In this document: in pieces, positions 9,173-22,300 of the stretch
Layout: every line of letters begins with the position of its first letter
How positions within the stretch are numbered: position 1 is the stretch's first letter
NCBI GenBank assembly: GCA_911728455.2
Contig: OU452233.1
Coordinates: 19,494,426-19,558,425 of the forward strand
Direction of reading: 5' to 3'
DNA: 64,000 nucleotides
Source: Marthasterias glacialis
Lineage: Eukaryota; Echinodermata; Asteroidea; Forcipulatida; Asteriidae
The notes under the pieces: model-generated
Databases searched by the model: none
What the model saw: the letters and a program-made list of their open reading frames with translations, nothing else
What the model was told of the DNA's origin: nothing
Position numbers and translations under genes: made by a program

Positions 9173-12100
9173 TCAGTCATCTCCTTCTTCCCTTTTCCTC
9201 TTGAGTGCAATGAAAGAGGCAAGAGAGGAAGATGTAGACTGCTCAGTCTTGATAACTGTCTGCGTTGTGGAAGGAGTACGGGATATAACACTAGAAGGCT
9301 GCATGTTGATGGTCGGTGTTGCTGCAAAATAAAAGAGAATCAATGAGTGAGGTAAGAACAAGGTTTTATTTTGTGAGCATTCATATTTTATTCTTGTTCG
9401 CTATTCCTAAATTACGTTATCCTTATAACTAGCAACAATAACTACTATATTTAAGATCACCAACAGTTTTACATTAAAAAGTCACTAATGACAAAGTTTC
9501 ACAGGTTGTCAACATGATATAACTGGTAAAGAATACTTACAGCTTGCTCGAGACGAACTCTTAATGATGCTCAGGGGTGACCCTACAGTTCCCTTGCCTG
9601 TCAGTGAAATACTGCCTGTTGGTGTACGGCTCCCAATGTTATGCTTACTTGAAGTCAAGGTGAAGTTTGATGAATGTTTGCTTCCTGTGGAGTTAATAGA
9701 ACACATATATACAGCTATTAAGAATGGTGGTCTTTAGTCCTGCCATCATCTTTATCATATCTTGTATACAATACATCATAGCTTTTCTGATAACTGTGTT
9801 TTTGTCTTTATTTTATTTCACTACACCAATATCGCCAGCACCAATAACAGATGGGTGAAAAGGAAACAAGAAGAAATGTTCAGTTGTAGATGTGGGAGGA
9901 AAACCCCAAATGGGAAAAACCCACGCAATCAGGTAGGGACTGAAAACCCAATCCACATGCAAAGGGATTCGAACTGGGATCCACAGAGGTGAAAGGCAGG
10001 GAAAGAAACCCAACCTGATTCACCGCAAGAGAGACCTGAGTTCATCTCCAACTTCAGCAGATTATATTTTCATGACTTCTTAACTCTTGATCTATTATAA
10101 ATTAACACAAAGAATTTTCTAATCGTAAAAATACGTTCACATGTATCTCACCTGAGCTTAATGATAATCTGGAGGGCATGGTCAATGTTGCCTATTAAGA
10201 AAAGAAATATTCCATTGAAATAACAATTATTTAATGTAAAAATTATTTAAGTAAAAAGACAAGCAGTTTTTGTACTGAGAACTATTTCTGGATCCATGTT
10301 GTCTTATTGGCAGGATATTTTGTTTCCATTCTGTCATTAACAAATAATTCCAGCATAAAACATAATGATACCATTGAATTTAGTTTAATATTGTTTTTGT
10401 ATTTTTGAAAAAAGAATTTTCCAAACAATATCTGTAAGTTTATTTATTTTACTGTTATTTTTTTTTTGTCTGTTGTTACGGGAATAGATTTTGGGTTGCT
10501 AATAAACTTGATATTTACATTACGTGCATACCTATTTTGAGATTTTTACCTTTTTCGCAATCTGGCAACTTTGAATTAATTTGCCTTCTAATATCAACAG
10601 CCAAAGGTACTCAGTTTTGTGTGTACATCTCATATCACTTTTTCCAAATCATTTGGTAATTAACGAGAAGCAATTATTCACAAGATATCTATTGAGATTG
10701 TTACCCTCTTGTGGAGTGGCCTGAGTCGATAATTAGACGCAGACAGACAATATCTGTCTGGGGGAAGGCGGGGACCATTGTGAGGCTTGATTGCTGGAAG
10801 AGGATTGTTGTTCTTCTGTCTTGCAATCTCCATCAGGAACTGAAACAAATCAAATCTTTGTGTCAATGTTAAAAATAACCTATGCTATGCCCAAATATCT
10901 TCAGCTTCTACATGGAAAATGTTCTTTATTCATTACTTTGAAAAAGGGCATATGAAATTATGAAAAGGTCCCTTAAAGATGTCTGATTTTCTTTTCATTC
11001 ATGTTCTTATTTTCCACTGTCCTGTGTATATGAACTACAATGTGCTCATCTGTAGTCCCTAGCTTTGTTTAAAGCCCTATAAAATGTCACAGGAACATTT
11101 TCCATGTGAAACAGGCATGCATTTTGTCAAGGGTAAAAAACAAAAAATAATACAAATTTGTCCTCTCCCAATTTTCAGAGATCAGTTGACGAAAAACCAA
11201 CACTAAATTTTCATTAGCCTTAGTCATATTAAATTCTACCAGTAATAAATATTATACCTCACGAGGTGGTGGAGTGGTGAAGGAATGATCAAGTCTACTC
11301 TGTATTGCTAATTTGACATCATCTACATCTATTTCAGATCGTCCTGCATGCCCAGTGTATGCCTGCGCATCCTCTAAAACATCAGTTATGTAACCTGCAA
11401 AATTAATCAACATTTAACATGTTTAATCAACTCAAATACAACAAATCAGTTGTTGAACTTATTCAGTCATGTTATATGTTTGCCCCTTGCCAACCTTGCA
11501 CATTCTTCTTCAGACTTCACACTTTCAAACGCACATCAACACAAATTCAATCGTATTTTAAAAATGTGTTTTAAAATGTATTTTAATGTTTACATTTGGG
11601 GTGAACAAAGAAAAATTGACTGGAGCAGGATTTTAACCTGCGACCACCGCTTAAATCATAGTACAGACGCTCTACCAACTGAGCTTTTCATCCCAAATAA
11701 CGTTGGAGGTCTCCCTATTTTGTTAATTTGTTCGGGGGTGCCAGTCAGAAGCCATTCAATTGGATACTAGCCGCGTAGCCAGGGTCGGGATCATACCCCC
11801 ATTATAAATAATATGATACAACCAAAGGGCAAAGAGCTAGATCTATGGATGGATACAAATTTACCCAGTTAGTTTCCGGCCCTGGCCTTGTTAAAATGGG
11901 TGTGTGATCCCTGGTCTCCGTTTGAATGACACCCCCTGAACAAAACAAAGATATTGACAAAATAGGGCGACCACCAACTAGCACTGGACAGCTTAGTTGG
12001 TAGAGCATCGGTACGTTTAACCGGTTGTTTGCAGGTTCAAATAATTTTTAACATGTGTGAGTTAAGGTGGTAAGGAAGAGCGTCCGGAAACTGGACCTGC

Positions 12101-12317
12101 CAAACGGTTTGTTTTTTGTTCTCCCACCCAGATATAAAAAAAACGGCTACACATCTTTACGTTATTTAACTAAATATTTAGGAAACTTACGGTATGTGAA
12201 TTCGAGCATCTGGTTCACAAGTCTGGGCTCGTAATCTGAAACACCCATATCCTTCAAAATCGCCATCATTACCTCGGCATCTGTTGGGGCAGCTTTCCCT
12301 GTTTGCGGAGCCGCCAT
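9173..12317 (-). CDS. TAF9: TAF9, TFIID/SAGA histone-fold subunit
   Basis: Six exons on the minus strand: 12317-12191, 11394-11258, 10839-10705, 10191-10152, 9684-9541 and 9321-9173. All junctions have AG/GT signals and matching phases, giving 243 aa (human is 264). The start was chosen at 12317 because CACCATGG is a strong initiation context; the frame extends upstream without ATG. The N-terminal histone fold is clear ([20 protein letters not shown] ... [12 protein letters not shown]). It is followed by the conserved TAF9 block FLMEIARQ ... [19 protein letters not shown], a Ser/Thr-rich region, and a C-terminal [10 protein letters not shown] that matches the basic-acidic tail of vertebrate TAF9. 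TAF9 pairs with TAF6 through the histone fold and takes part in core promoter recognition and activator contact in the nucleus. It converges on the SENP-like gene. Confidence 0.96.
9880..10013 (-). mobile_element. tRNA-derived SINE, family D copy 2 (truncated)
   Basis: Shares the B-box region (AGTTCGAATCCC) and body (CAGTCCCTACCTGATTGCGT, GGGTTTTTCCC) with 6225-6430 in the same orientation, but the A-box end is lost. It lies in TAF9 intron 4. Confidence 0.7.
11606..11870 (-). mobile_element. tRNA-derived SINE, family E copy 2
   Basis: On the minus strand AAGCTCAGTTGGTAGAGCG is followed by GGTCGCAGGTTAAAATCC and the family tail TCAATTTTTCTTTG. The body extends to about 11870. It sits in TAF9 intron 1, head to head with copy 3. 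Confidence 0.8.
11871..12060 (+). mobile_element. tRNA-derived SINE, family E copy 3 (opposite orientation)
   Basis: On the plus strand ACAAAGATATTGACAAAATA precedes GGACAGCTTAGTTGGTAGAG and GCAGGTTCAAATAATTTTT. It is the family E element inverted relative to the neighbouring copy 2, so the pair could fold in the TAF9 pre-mRNA. Confidence 0.7.
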
Positions 12318-12660
12318 GGTGAGTGTAGCGTCCTCTACGGCGGCGCGGGCGTAATGTTTGACGTACGCCACGACAGGCGGCTGCCTGCAGTCTAGTCAGC
12401 AGTGAGAAGGCTATGTTTGGACCATTTGGTGTACCCTACGTTTCTATCTACGTTAAAGACAAAGCTCCCTTTTTGGTTACTTTTTTTCAAACTGACCTTA
12501 CCGTTCCCTCTCATCAGTGGTCAGATTATTGCTGTGCTCCAATTTGAGTGAGATCCGCAAAAAACACCTGTTCAAGTCGCGAGTAGGCCCCAAAAAACCT
12601 CCCCCTCACCCCCCACCGCGATCCTCGGCTCAGGGATGAGACTTTGATGGCGGCGCTTAT
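12318..12660 (-). promoter_or_regulatory. Probable TAF9 5' UTR and promoter region
   Basis: Immediately upstream of the TAF9 ATG the sequence is unusually GC- and CpG-rich for this window (GGCGGCGCGGGCG near 12340-12352 on the plus strand). This fits a housekeeping-type promoter. No TATA box or transcription start can be fixed by eye. Confidence 0.4.
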
Positions 12661-15600
12661 GATGCATCTTCCATCATCCAATTAGAATTAGCCAAGAATA
12701 AACTCTCACCGAATGTTTTCCCATTTTTGTTAGTCCATTGGTCACGATATTACGTTTGCTCTCAATATTCTAGCATGCTTGAGTGAAAGAGAAAATCACT
12801 GTGCGAAATTTCCTAATCATGGCCGGATTTGTCTGCGAAGACTCTCGAGTGATAGTCAGACTAGCATCATGGAGGTCTTGCTCATCATGGACATTTCCAG
12901 TTCTCGTGTCTGAAACTGTAATACTTCTTGATAATACTTCAACAACCACCCTTATTACCTCGTGATATATGGTTTCACGAATTTGGAAAGTAATAACACT
13001 GACTCTCTTTTCAACTTTTATTAGGGTCGAGGGATGAAAAAGAAATAGACCGAATTGAAATGAATGTTACTGTTGATTCATTTGTGGCTGAGAATTGATG
13101 TTTTTGCCAAGATATCTGATGTACGTGCAGTAGAATGGGGTGATGGGGAGTGGGGCAATGAAATTTACTTGAGTGACTTCCTCCAAGTTCGTCACTCACT
13201 CATCTTATCTGGGGGCATGAAGACAAATGAAAGATGATAGTAAACAAAACAAATCTGCTGCAAATCTTTTTGTAATTTGGATACAAAATTCTCCCACAGA
13301 AACCTTTATTTTACTTTGTGCATCATGCATCTACCAGTTGCAACATCCCATCACTTATTTTCAGTCCAGTATTAATGGACACGCCCCTGGCTAGGGAGCA
13401 CGCAGGTGGTTGGCATCGATTTTTTTATTTATCGCCCGTTTGGGCTATGACACTTTATTGTTACGCTCATGTTTTGAGTGTGTGAAGGACTCGCCCATTT
13501 TGGGCGAATTTTAGCGCATATTTAGTGAAACAGCAAGCCTCTTCAAAGCAGTTTGGGTGTGTGAATTTCGCGCTGCTTAAAATAAATATTTTGCCGGTTA
13601 TTCCGTTGAAAACAAATTTGACCAGTCACCGTAACCTACAGCCAATGAAGTCTTTGGGGAGGAGTTTCTAAGGTAATTAAGATATCATCGAAACTTTGAG
13701 TAATTCGAGTATAATTTAATTGAGGAAGTCTTTCGGTTTTGATTACCGGAAAAGACCAGTGCATGCAGTGCACTAACTAACGTTAGAGAAGAGTGTGGTG
13801 TGGTGGCCGGAAGTCAACGAACTTTTTTAATTTTGGGCACCATGGCCTTACTAATTAAATACTAATTTATAGACAGATGGGAAAAGTTTCCATATCCGTC
13901 TGCCGCTTTCTAAATCTAACTAAGGCCTAAGGGATTTTTTTTTTGATGTTGGGCTTTATTTTAATATTCCTCTCCAGTCATTGGTAGCTAAAACGCTAAT
14001 TATTGACCTTAAAAAAGGAAAAATCAAATAAAAAGAAATAGACATTTCATCTCACGGCCGGAACTTCCGCGCATTCATGCCCATAGGGACTAAAATGGCA
14101 TTTTTAGCGAGTGAAAATGGCTTATTTTTCATGATTTCGACACTTTGTAATCGCTCAAAGTGCTGTTCCTCTCTGTATATATTCTGTCAACCTGTCTGGA
14201 CAGGTAAGGATATAATTTGACCTAAATTGAGGGAGATAAAGTGTAAGTGGCAGCCGGAAACAGCATTTTTGCCATGTCTTACACGTACTTGAAGGTGAGG
14301 GGAACCACCAGGCAGTGTCAGGGGTTATTTTAGTCAGGTCTCACGCTACCGCGGATCTCCTTACCGCGGTATTAAAAAATTATCTTTTTGCGGTGCCACT
14401 CTACATCATCGATGGAGGACTCTCTTTCACTGAATCTTAGTCTTCTGCTGATCTGGTAAAAAGGACAAATCAGAAATGTTGCGGAGATTTATTAAATTTT
14501 AAAATTTGTGAAAAAAATTCTATTTTCAAGACCGGACAAATTTTCACTGCCAAAAGTGCCATTTTATCATTTAAATTTTTACCTTAAATGTTGTATCATT
14601 GTCCAGATCCTGTTTCACTTTTTGGAAAAAAATTACATCGAAATAATTTATTTTAAACTCAAAAATGTTACAATGTTATTGTCTGGCGTCTAAATAAGGA
14701 CACAAAACGGACGATCAATAAATTTCAACAACTTTTGCAAAGGACGCCCTCAATGTGTGTGTTTCAACACAAAGTAGAAACTTGCGCAGGTTAAAGACTT
14801 GTGCAGGCAAGTCTGCAAAGGCAAATGCGTGCATTTTTCAAAATTGCGCAGTTCAGTTTTAAACTTATGCGGTTACTATTCTGCGGTTAATATGGGGCAA
14901 TTTTATGATGTACCGGACGCGTCCAAAATGGAGTGCAGGGGTGTCTACAGAAACTTGGTTCTCCACAATTAAAATGCCTTTTAAAAGAGCGAAACTTGCC
15001 CCTCTCCCTCTGGTGGGGAGATAAACATCATAATCCATGTAAGGTTAAATATTTTCATATTGGATTTATTTCCATTAATATAGAGGAAAAAGCTTAATGG
15101 ACCATTTGAAAAACTCCCTTGATGATGAGACTCACATTCAGACCTATCACTTCGTACGTATGCTCACTTTCAGAGACTCATGGACGAATTTAATCATACA
15201 AACTAAGTATTTTTTTATGTCAAAGTGGAAAGTAATACTTCAAGAACAATAATAACAGAACACTTCACAAAGGTCGGTGAATTTTTTATTCTGATGGAGA
15301 AACATGCTAAGTACCGGGGTGATAGGGTATTCCATCATACTAATTACTAATTAGTAATCAAATAAGCCTGCCATTTTTTAGGGCAACCAATGTCAGGGTA
15401 TTCTGCAATTGCCAATTTGGTCAAATTTATTGTAAGTGACAAAGTTGTCGTCCAATTTGGCATCTTTTTATTTATCTTTAACTTTTCATTTTCAGTGATA
15501 CTGTTGTTGGAATGTATGTAAGGAAAGTTCCCTTGGGGAATGTGGATTGAACGGTGATTGATGGCTGGACTACATATGTATTGATGAATAATTTTTTGCA

Positions 15601-18600
15601 AACCCATCCCCCGACATTTTATTTTGCAAGTTAAAGGGGCTGTGTTTCATGATTTTAACAGTAATTTGAATAATCCAGTTACTATGCACCCGTGCGCGTC
15701 GGCGGTCACATCACAATTTGACAAAGAAGGCACCCTTTCTGATTTGACTGCAAGCATGCCTGTGTGCAGTGTCTGTGTGAAAGTTCATGTTTCCATTCAC
15801 AGCCACATACCTGCTATAATTATGATGAAGCAGCCCCATTAAGCTTTTTGCTATAACTATATCCACTGTCACCATATAAAGGAAGACTATCTGGTGTACA
15901 TGTCCATGTCTTTTACTGTAAAAAAAAACCTTGCTCTATGAAAAAAAACTTCACCTGTCTCCCCCAATACAAGTTTTTTCTTGTACATAATGTGACTCGC
16001 TATTTAAGGCATGCATCTAGGAACAATACCCACTAGAACTTGTAGTTCATGCAGAAAGTGCTTCAATACATTTTTCATTTCAGAGACATTCCAGATTTTT
16101 GATGTGACAGGACCCCTGACTCCATGAGTGCATATTACTCACCAGTAGCTCATGTACACTGTCTGAATACATTTTTGCTTTGTACTGAAACTCTATTTCG
16201 TGGACCCCCCCCCCCCTGTGTTTTGTTAGAACTGGGCTCCTAGCTGCTCTCCAGGAGGGCAAAGATTGAGTTTGTTTACCATCAGCAGTGTGTCTACTCA
16301 GGAACAGATTGGTATCAGTTTCTGTTTCATGCTACTGTATTCAATATGCTCTACAGTGACACCCCTTGTATTATCTTTCGAACTTGTCACGCAATTCTGA
16401 AAGATTTATGACAAGGATTGGCAGACATAAACCATACACAGAATAACCTCACTAAACATAATGTACAGCATGTTTTAAACCAGTTTAGTATGAGATGTGT
16501 AGTGCATTCTGTTTTAAAGAGAAAGAGAAGGCCAAGTTTGACAAAAGTGACAATAATTTGAACTAGGTGTATCTTGACAGTTTACACCCACCTCAGTTCT
16601 CATCCTTTGAACTTGTCTCAACATAAATGTGTCAGATTTATGTTGGGATTGAAAACCAAAACATTTTACAAATAAAATTTGCCCTTAACAATAGCAGTTA
16701 GTTTATTGAGAACAGAAAGTTTCTGTTAAGATTGCACATCAAATAGGCCTACTATATGAAATCCTTTGCAAATTTAACAATTTTGCACTATTGGTTAAAG
16801 AAACGTAACAAGAGTTTTTATCCACTCAATCATTTAAAGGTATTCACAAAATTAACAATTAGAAAGACAAATTTGTTTGAGAGATGGTCAAACAAACTAT
16901 GAAACCTAAGAGACATCAGGGAATCATTTTTTTTAAATTATTGTTATTATTGTTATTATTTTTGTATTTTGGTGATTGACATTTAAGGTAAGTACAGCTT
17001 GAGATTTGAGTCAGAGTGAAATTCAGTCAGTGGGAAAACAGTGCTTTTTATTGACAGCAATCAATAATTACAATAAGTTGTAGCATCTGATGCCATTTTA
17101 TTACTCATTATTCAGATTAGTTAGCCTGATAATTTCCACAGGTTATGGAAAATAAATATTTGAGTTATCCTTGTTGTGGAATTACTTAATGTACATTGTA
17201 CATGTTTGCATTTGAATTGCAAACAGAACATGCATAGTGTACTGGTGTGATCTTTATTACAAAGCGTATATTTATTGTAACCACCCATAAGACACCTAAC
17301 CAACATCACATCACCTGCATTGTAATGTGTTCATGTAGACACCTCTGAGTTACCCTGAAAAGTTCTCCAAGGTCTTTAGTATGCATTAGGCCATGTTATG
17401 CCCAGTTCTGATTAAAAATAAACATGGCGGCCAGTGATGAGTCATGCAGTACTAGCCATTGTTATCTGGTATGCCAACCCATTGTGTGCACTTGTACTCA
17501 GTGGATAGAGGACACACCTGTAGAAACTGCCAGTTGAAATAAAAAAACTTGTTTGTTGGATAGTGGTATTTGCAGGTCTCTTTTGGTAAATTCCTTTTTT
17601 TTTTTCATGGATAGTTTATTTATTTTTTTTTTTTTCGATAAACAATGTTCAGGAACTTAAATCTTTTGAAAAATCTCTAAAAGTAAACATTTTGTTTTCT
17701 ACTTGTTCAAATGGAGTAAGGGAAAACAGTCTGGTCACATTTTGGTTTTGAGACAGTCAGTTCTCAAGATTGCATATGTGCACACTTGGAACAAGACAGA
17801 GATGGTGCCTTTCATATTGAGTTTCTAACTGTTTGTTTATCAGTACCATCACATTCATGTTTACATTTATAAATATGTACAGTCTATGTACAATTTGTAC
17901 ATGTACATGAGTTGTGACCTTTGGAATTTTCATAAAATAATGCATTCAGATCTAAAATTTTTGTTAAACAAATTAATGAATACAAATATTAATGTGTTAA
18001 AATGTGTTATCGGTAAATTGTCTGCAGAGTGCAGAATAAGGCAAAGGTGAACTCATAAAATAAGTTCTATTGAATGCAGAGAGGTTAAAATTTGCTATTT
18101 TTTCCAAATTTGCCAACTTACAAAAACGTAGTGTTGTTCTGATTTGTTTGATTGGTATGGTTGTAATTCCGTAAGTAAATTGACGCAATCAATCTTGATA
18201 AACAAGTTTTTTTATATTTTTATTTTAAGAAAAAGTGACAGGCATGACGCATGCAGTTTTTAAATGTACCTTCATGTATGTATAGTTTGGTAAAGCTATT
18301 CCAGAAAGTTGTAGGCTGGTTGCCAATGCAGGGGTTACATCCAGTTTACTGAACCTACATACATTTCAGACGTACTCTAAATTCCACTTTTCCATACATG
18401 GGAAAAATACTTGTTCTATTGTGTGTGACTAGTGGTGTGACCAGTAATAAATCGCGGTCATGAGAACTGGCAACACACATGTGGGAGTTTACTGTGGGAG
18501 GGTTTGATTTGCTTTCCCCTCACGTTAGTCATACTAAATCACGACTGGAATGAATTGTTACGTTTCTTTGAACATTTCTAAGTTGTGCGGCTGATCTTTT

Positions 18601-19227
18601 GACATGGGAAAATAGTAGACTTGTGTCACAACTCTATAGTCTGAGTTACGTCTGTTGTTTTTTAAGGACTTCAAACAAAGCTGATGTGTCTCTTTTGTAC
18701 TTGTTGTAAGTTGTTTCCTTGTTGATTGAGTTATGGAATGATTTTTAAGCCATTTTGGACTGTTGTTTGTAAGGTATTATGTCAGTTGTTCTGTTGCACT
18801 CAAACATTTTTCCAGCCAACAATTGTACTTTTTAAAACTTGGTTTGGAAAAAGCAACACACTTTTCAACCGTACATGTATAGCCTACTTAGTTTTTTCTG
18901 GTCTTTATTTTCCATTTTACTGGTTATGTTCTTTTATGTAAAGTTGTCTTTCCCTGCATTGATTAAGTAGGCCCGATACTTCACAGAGGCAGGCAACAGA
19001 GGTATATTTAATTGCCTCGGTGCCCCTTGAAATGTTCTTGTCCCTCCGAGAGTCCCTCCTAGAGGTGCCCTTTATCAAGTTTCCATTAAAGTAAATACAA
19101 GCTTTGAATTGCGTCCAATAAATGTTTTGTTATCTAGAGAATACACTTGTTGGGTTGTTTTCACATAAGTCTCTCTGTATTACTTTTGCTTTGATTTGAT
19201 GTTATTTAATCCTTTCCTTTGATTCAG
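12661..19227. other. Long non-coding interval upstream of myosin VIIa
   Basis: No exon with recognisable protein similarity was found on either strand. The interval presumably holds the myosin VIIa promoter and one or more untranslated 5' exons. Visible details include CCGGAAGT (ETS-type) near 13807, short GC-rich hairpins such as CGCCCATTTTGGGCG near 13494, a poly-C run near 16206 and T-rich tracts near 17590-17636. None is sufficient to call a regulatory element. Confidence 0.5.
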
Positions 19228-19303
19228 GTGATGAAGATACATGCCTGGGCTGAAAGAGAGTTAATCTAAGTGGAAATAGTGCCTTCATAAGGCAGCCGCC
19301 ACC
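19228..19303 (+). other. Myosin VIIa 5' UTR part of the first coding exon
   Basis: A good acceptor (CTTTCCTTTGATTCAG) ends at 19227. The exon then runs through a short leader to GCCGCCACCATGG, a near-ideal initiation context at 19304. This implies at least one non-coding exon upstream. Confidence 0.6.
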
Positions 19304-22300
19304 ATGGTGATTCTAACAAAGGTATGTTGGGCGTTAAGAACTACAAGTCTTGTATCCAGTCATGTTTCCAAAGTTTCAAAGTGGTTTCTTGTAGCCATAA
19401 TAATTGGTCAGTGAATAATAAGTTTGGATCATACATTGGTTTTTGATTAACATTTAACTGTGGATATGAGGAAGTTTTCAGTCTGTTCTTTTCCCTGATT
19501 CACAATGTGCTTTATAAATGCTGTTTTATTATTCCTTCATTTCTCTAACCAAATACATGTAAATACAGAGAGCCAAGCTCTTACAAAGCACAAATTTAAA
19601 ACCAACAAACTTGGAAGTGATTTGAAAGTACAATTCATGTATACTCAGCCTAGTCAAACTGTTTATTAATTTTTTAAAGAGAGATGTTAGATAAAAGAGA
19701 TATTTAAGTTAAAGTTGTTATGTTTTATGTATCTACATAATCTTAGGGGGATTGCGTGTGGCTAGATGACCCGAGGAAGGCGGGCATGGAGGTGCCCATT
19801 GGGGCCATGGTCAAAATTGCAGAATCAGGACAGCTTCAGCTCCTGGACGATGAAGGAAAAGTGAGTACCTGAAGCTAATATCATCCCAGAAACACCAAGA
19901 ATCTTTATGGTATAAATGGTTTATTTGATGGTGTAATGTGAATTTGTTTTTACCAGGACCATTGGCTTTCCCGTGATGTGGCCTCCAGACTCAGAACGAT
20001 GCATATCTCTTCTGTGGAAGGAGTGGAAGACATGATCAGGCTCGGTGATCTTCATGAAGCTGGTATCCTGCGGAATCTCCTCATTAGATACAACAATAAC
20101 CTCATCTATGTAAGTGCTGGTTACCTGTTACCATCGAGGCATAGTCATATCTTAGTTATCTGGGCACAATGTTGTAAAGCTGCTGAGTAGGACATATTTT
20201 GCTCAGCGGGTTTATTTGGTAAACAAAAACCAGTAGGGCACCAGTTGGAACAATATGAATTACATGGCTTTATGGCTGGTAATCTGTTTCTGGTTAAGAA
20301 ACACTTAATGAAGTGAAAAATGATTGCTTCTGTTAAAATTACTACAGTCTTGTTTAATCTTTATTTAATAAAATTGATGTTTTTTCATTCTTCTTAGACA
20401 TACACCGGTACCATTCTAGTAGCCGTGAATCCTTATCAAGTCTTGCCGATCTACAATGTGGAACAAATCAACCTGTATAAAGACAAGAGAATCGGAGAGC
20501 TCTCCCCGCATATCTTTGCCATTGCTGACAACGCTTATTATCGAATGATCAGAGGTCAGAGGGATCAATGTGTTATCATCAGGTAAAAATAATCAAGTTG
20601 TTACCTAATCTTACTCTAGAGTCATGAGTGACTTGAGTCTTTTTACTCCTTCAGCAGCTTGTGTTTCAGCAAGGATTTTTGTAAAGGTGTGTCCAGAGTT
20701 GCTGTTAGACAGAGCTTTCAAAGTGTTTTATACATAACTTTTACATGTAATGAAAGATGAAGTAGAATCTGATTTCAAGTTATGGTGTTCAAACGACACC
20801 TAGATGCCTCTTTGGCTAACACCATGTGCAGATTTTTTCCCAGGATTTTTCAAGCTGCAGGGATGGGGGGGGGGGTGGTCATTATGGACCCAGAAAGCTG
20901 TGCTGTGCAATCTGGAGCATAATAAATGGTTTTATTTTATTATTTTAACAAAATCTGATTAAAAAGAAGAAAAAAAACCAAAACCCACCTTTTTTGGGCG
21001 TGTCAACTGGTATTTCGCACATACTGGCCTGCAAATCTCGCACATCGGCCTGATATGCTAGCTTGGACATGGAGAGAACCCTGATGTGTAGAATCTTCAG
21101 CTCTCCGCAGCACTGGATTAAGTTACATTCAGCTCTGTAGGTTTCAGTTGCACATCTCATCTTATTTGATAGGAATGTGTCATAATTGAAGCATCTTATT
21201 TTTACATTTTTTCAGTGGTGAGAGTGGAGCAGGTAAAACGGAGAGTACAAAGCTGATCTTACAGTTTCTGGCAGCAGTGAGTGGTCAACATTCATGGATT
21301 GAGCAACAGATTATTGAGTCTAATCCCATCATGGAAGGTACAGTCACAGAAACATTGGAAGTCAAGACTTCCCTCTTCCTCTCTCCTCTCAACATTGAGA
21401 GACAATAAATCCAACAAAACCCAGCCAGTTTTACTAAAATATAAATTACTTATCCTGGATATTGTATTCCTTTAAAAAAAATTCATAAGTGATTTTTTTT
21501 TTTTATCTCATCCAGCCTTCGGAAATGCCAAGACGATACGCAACGACAATTCCAGCCGATTTGGCAAGTACATCGATATCCACTTCAGCAGCAAAGGTGT
21601 GATTGAGGGAGCTAAGATTGACCAGTACCTACTGGAGAAATCTAGACTTGTAGGCCAAGTAAGTTGCTCTGGATTTCTGTCTTCAAGAAGTCATTTTGGC
21701 TTCTATGCATTTCAGCTGTTCCAAAGTTGTGGAATGCACTATGCAGGCCTCGATCTTAAGAAAAAGGGGGGCAGGCCTTTGCTGGCCAAATCAGAGAATT
21801 TGTACAATGGCATGCTGGCCAAGTTGGTAGTGGTAGTGCAATTTTTCTGAAGGGCATGCTGGCCAACTCTACAGGGCATGAGGCCAATGGCCTCGGTGGC
21901 CTTGGTTATGATCAAGGCCTGACTATGGGGCTAATTCACTTGGGGCTAATTCATTGGGGTCCTTCACAAAATAAAGTAAAAACTCACTTTGTTAAAGAAG
22001 CCAGTTGTCTGTAATTACATCTTTATGTTGATTAATGTATGCATTGCTAGATTGTATTCTATTTTCATTATTTATTTTATTGTTTTGTTTCCCCTTTTTA
22101 GGGGTGAGGTTGTCTGATTTTGAAAATTATGTGTAATTTTATGCTGCATTTATAATATATTTTGTGTACATAGTATGTATTGTTGGGCTCATTGAATTGT
22201 TGTCATTTTAAATGTGGAGTTTTTATTGTAATTCTTGCCTTGAAATATCCTAGGATGGAGAGAGTACGCTATAAATGTAACAAATTGTTTTTATTATTTG

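Noticed and set aside
12783-12965. 60-residue open frame downstream of the TAF9 promoter
   Set aside because: No similarity, weak start context, no evidence of splicing to neighbours.
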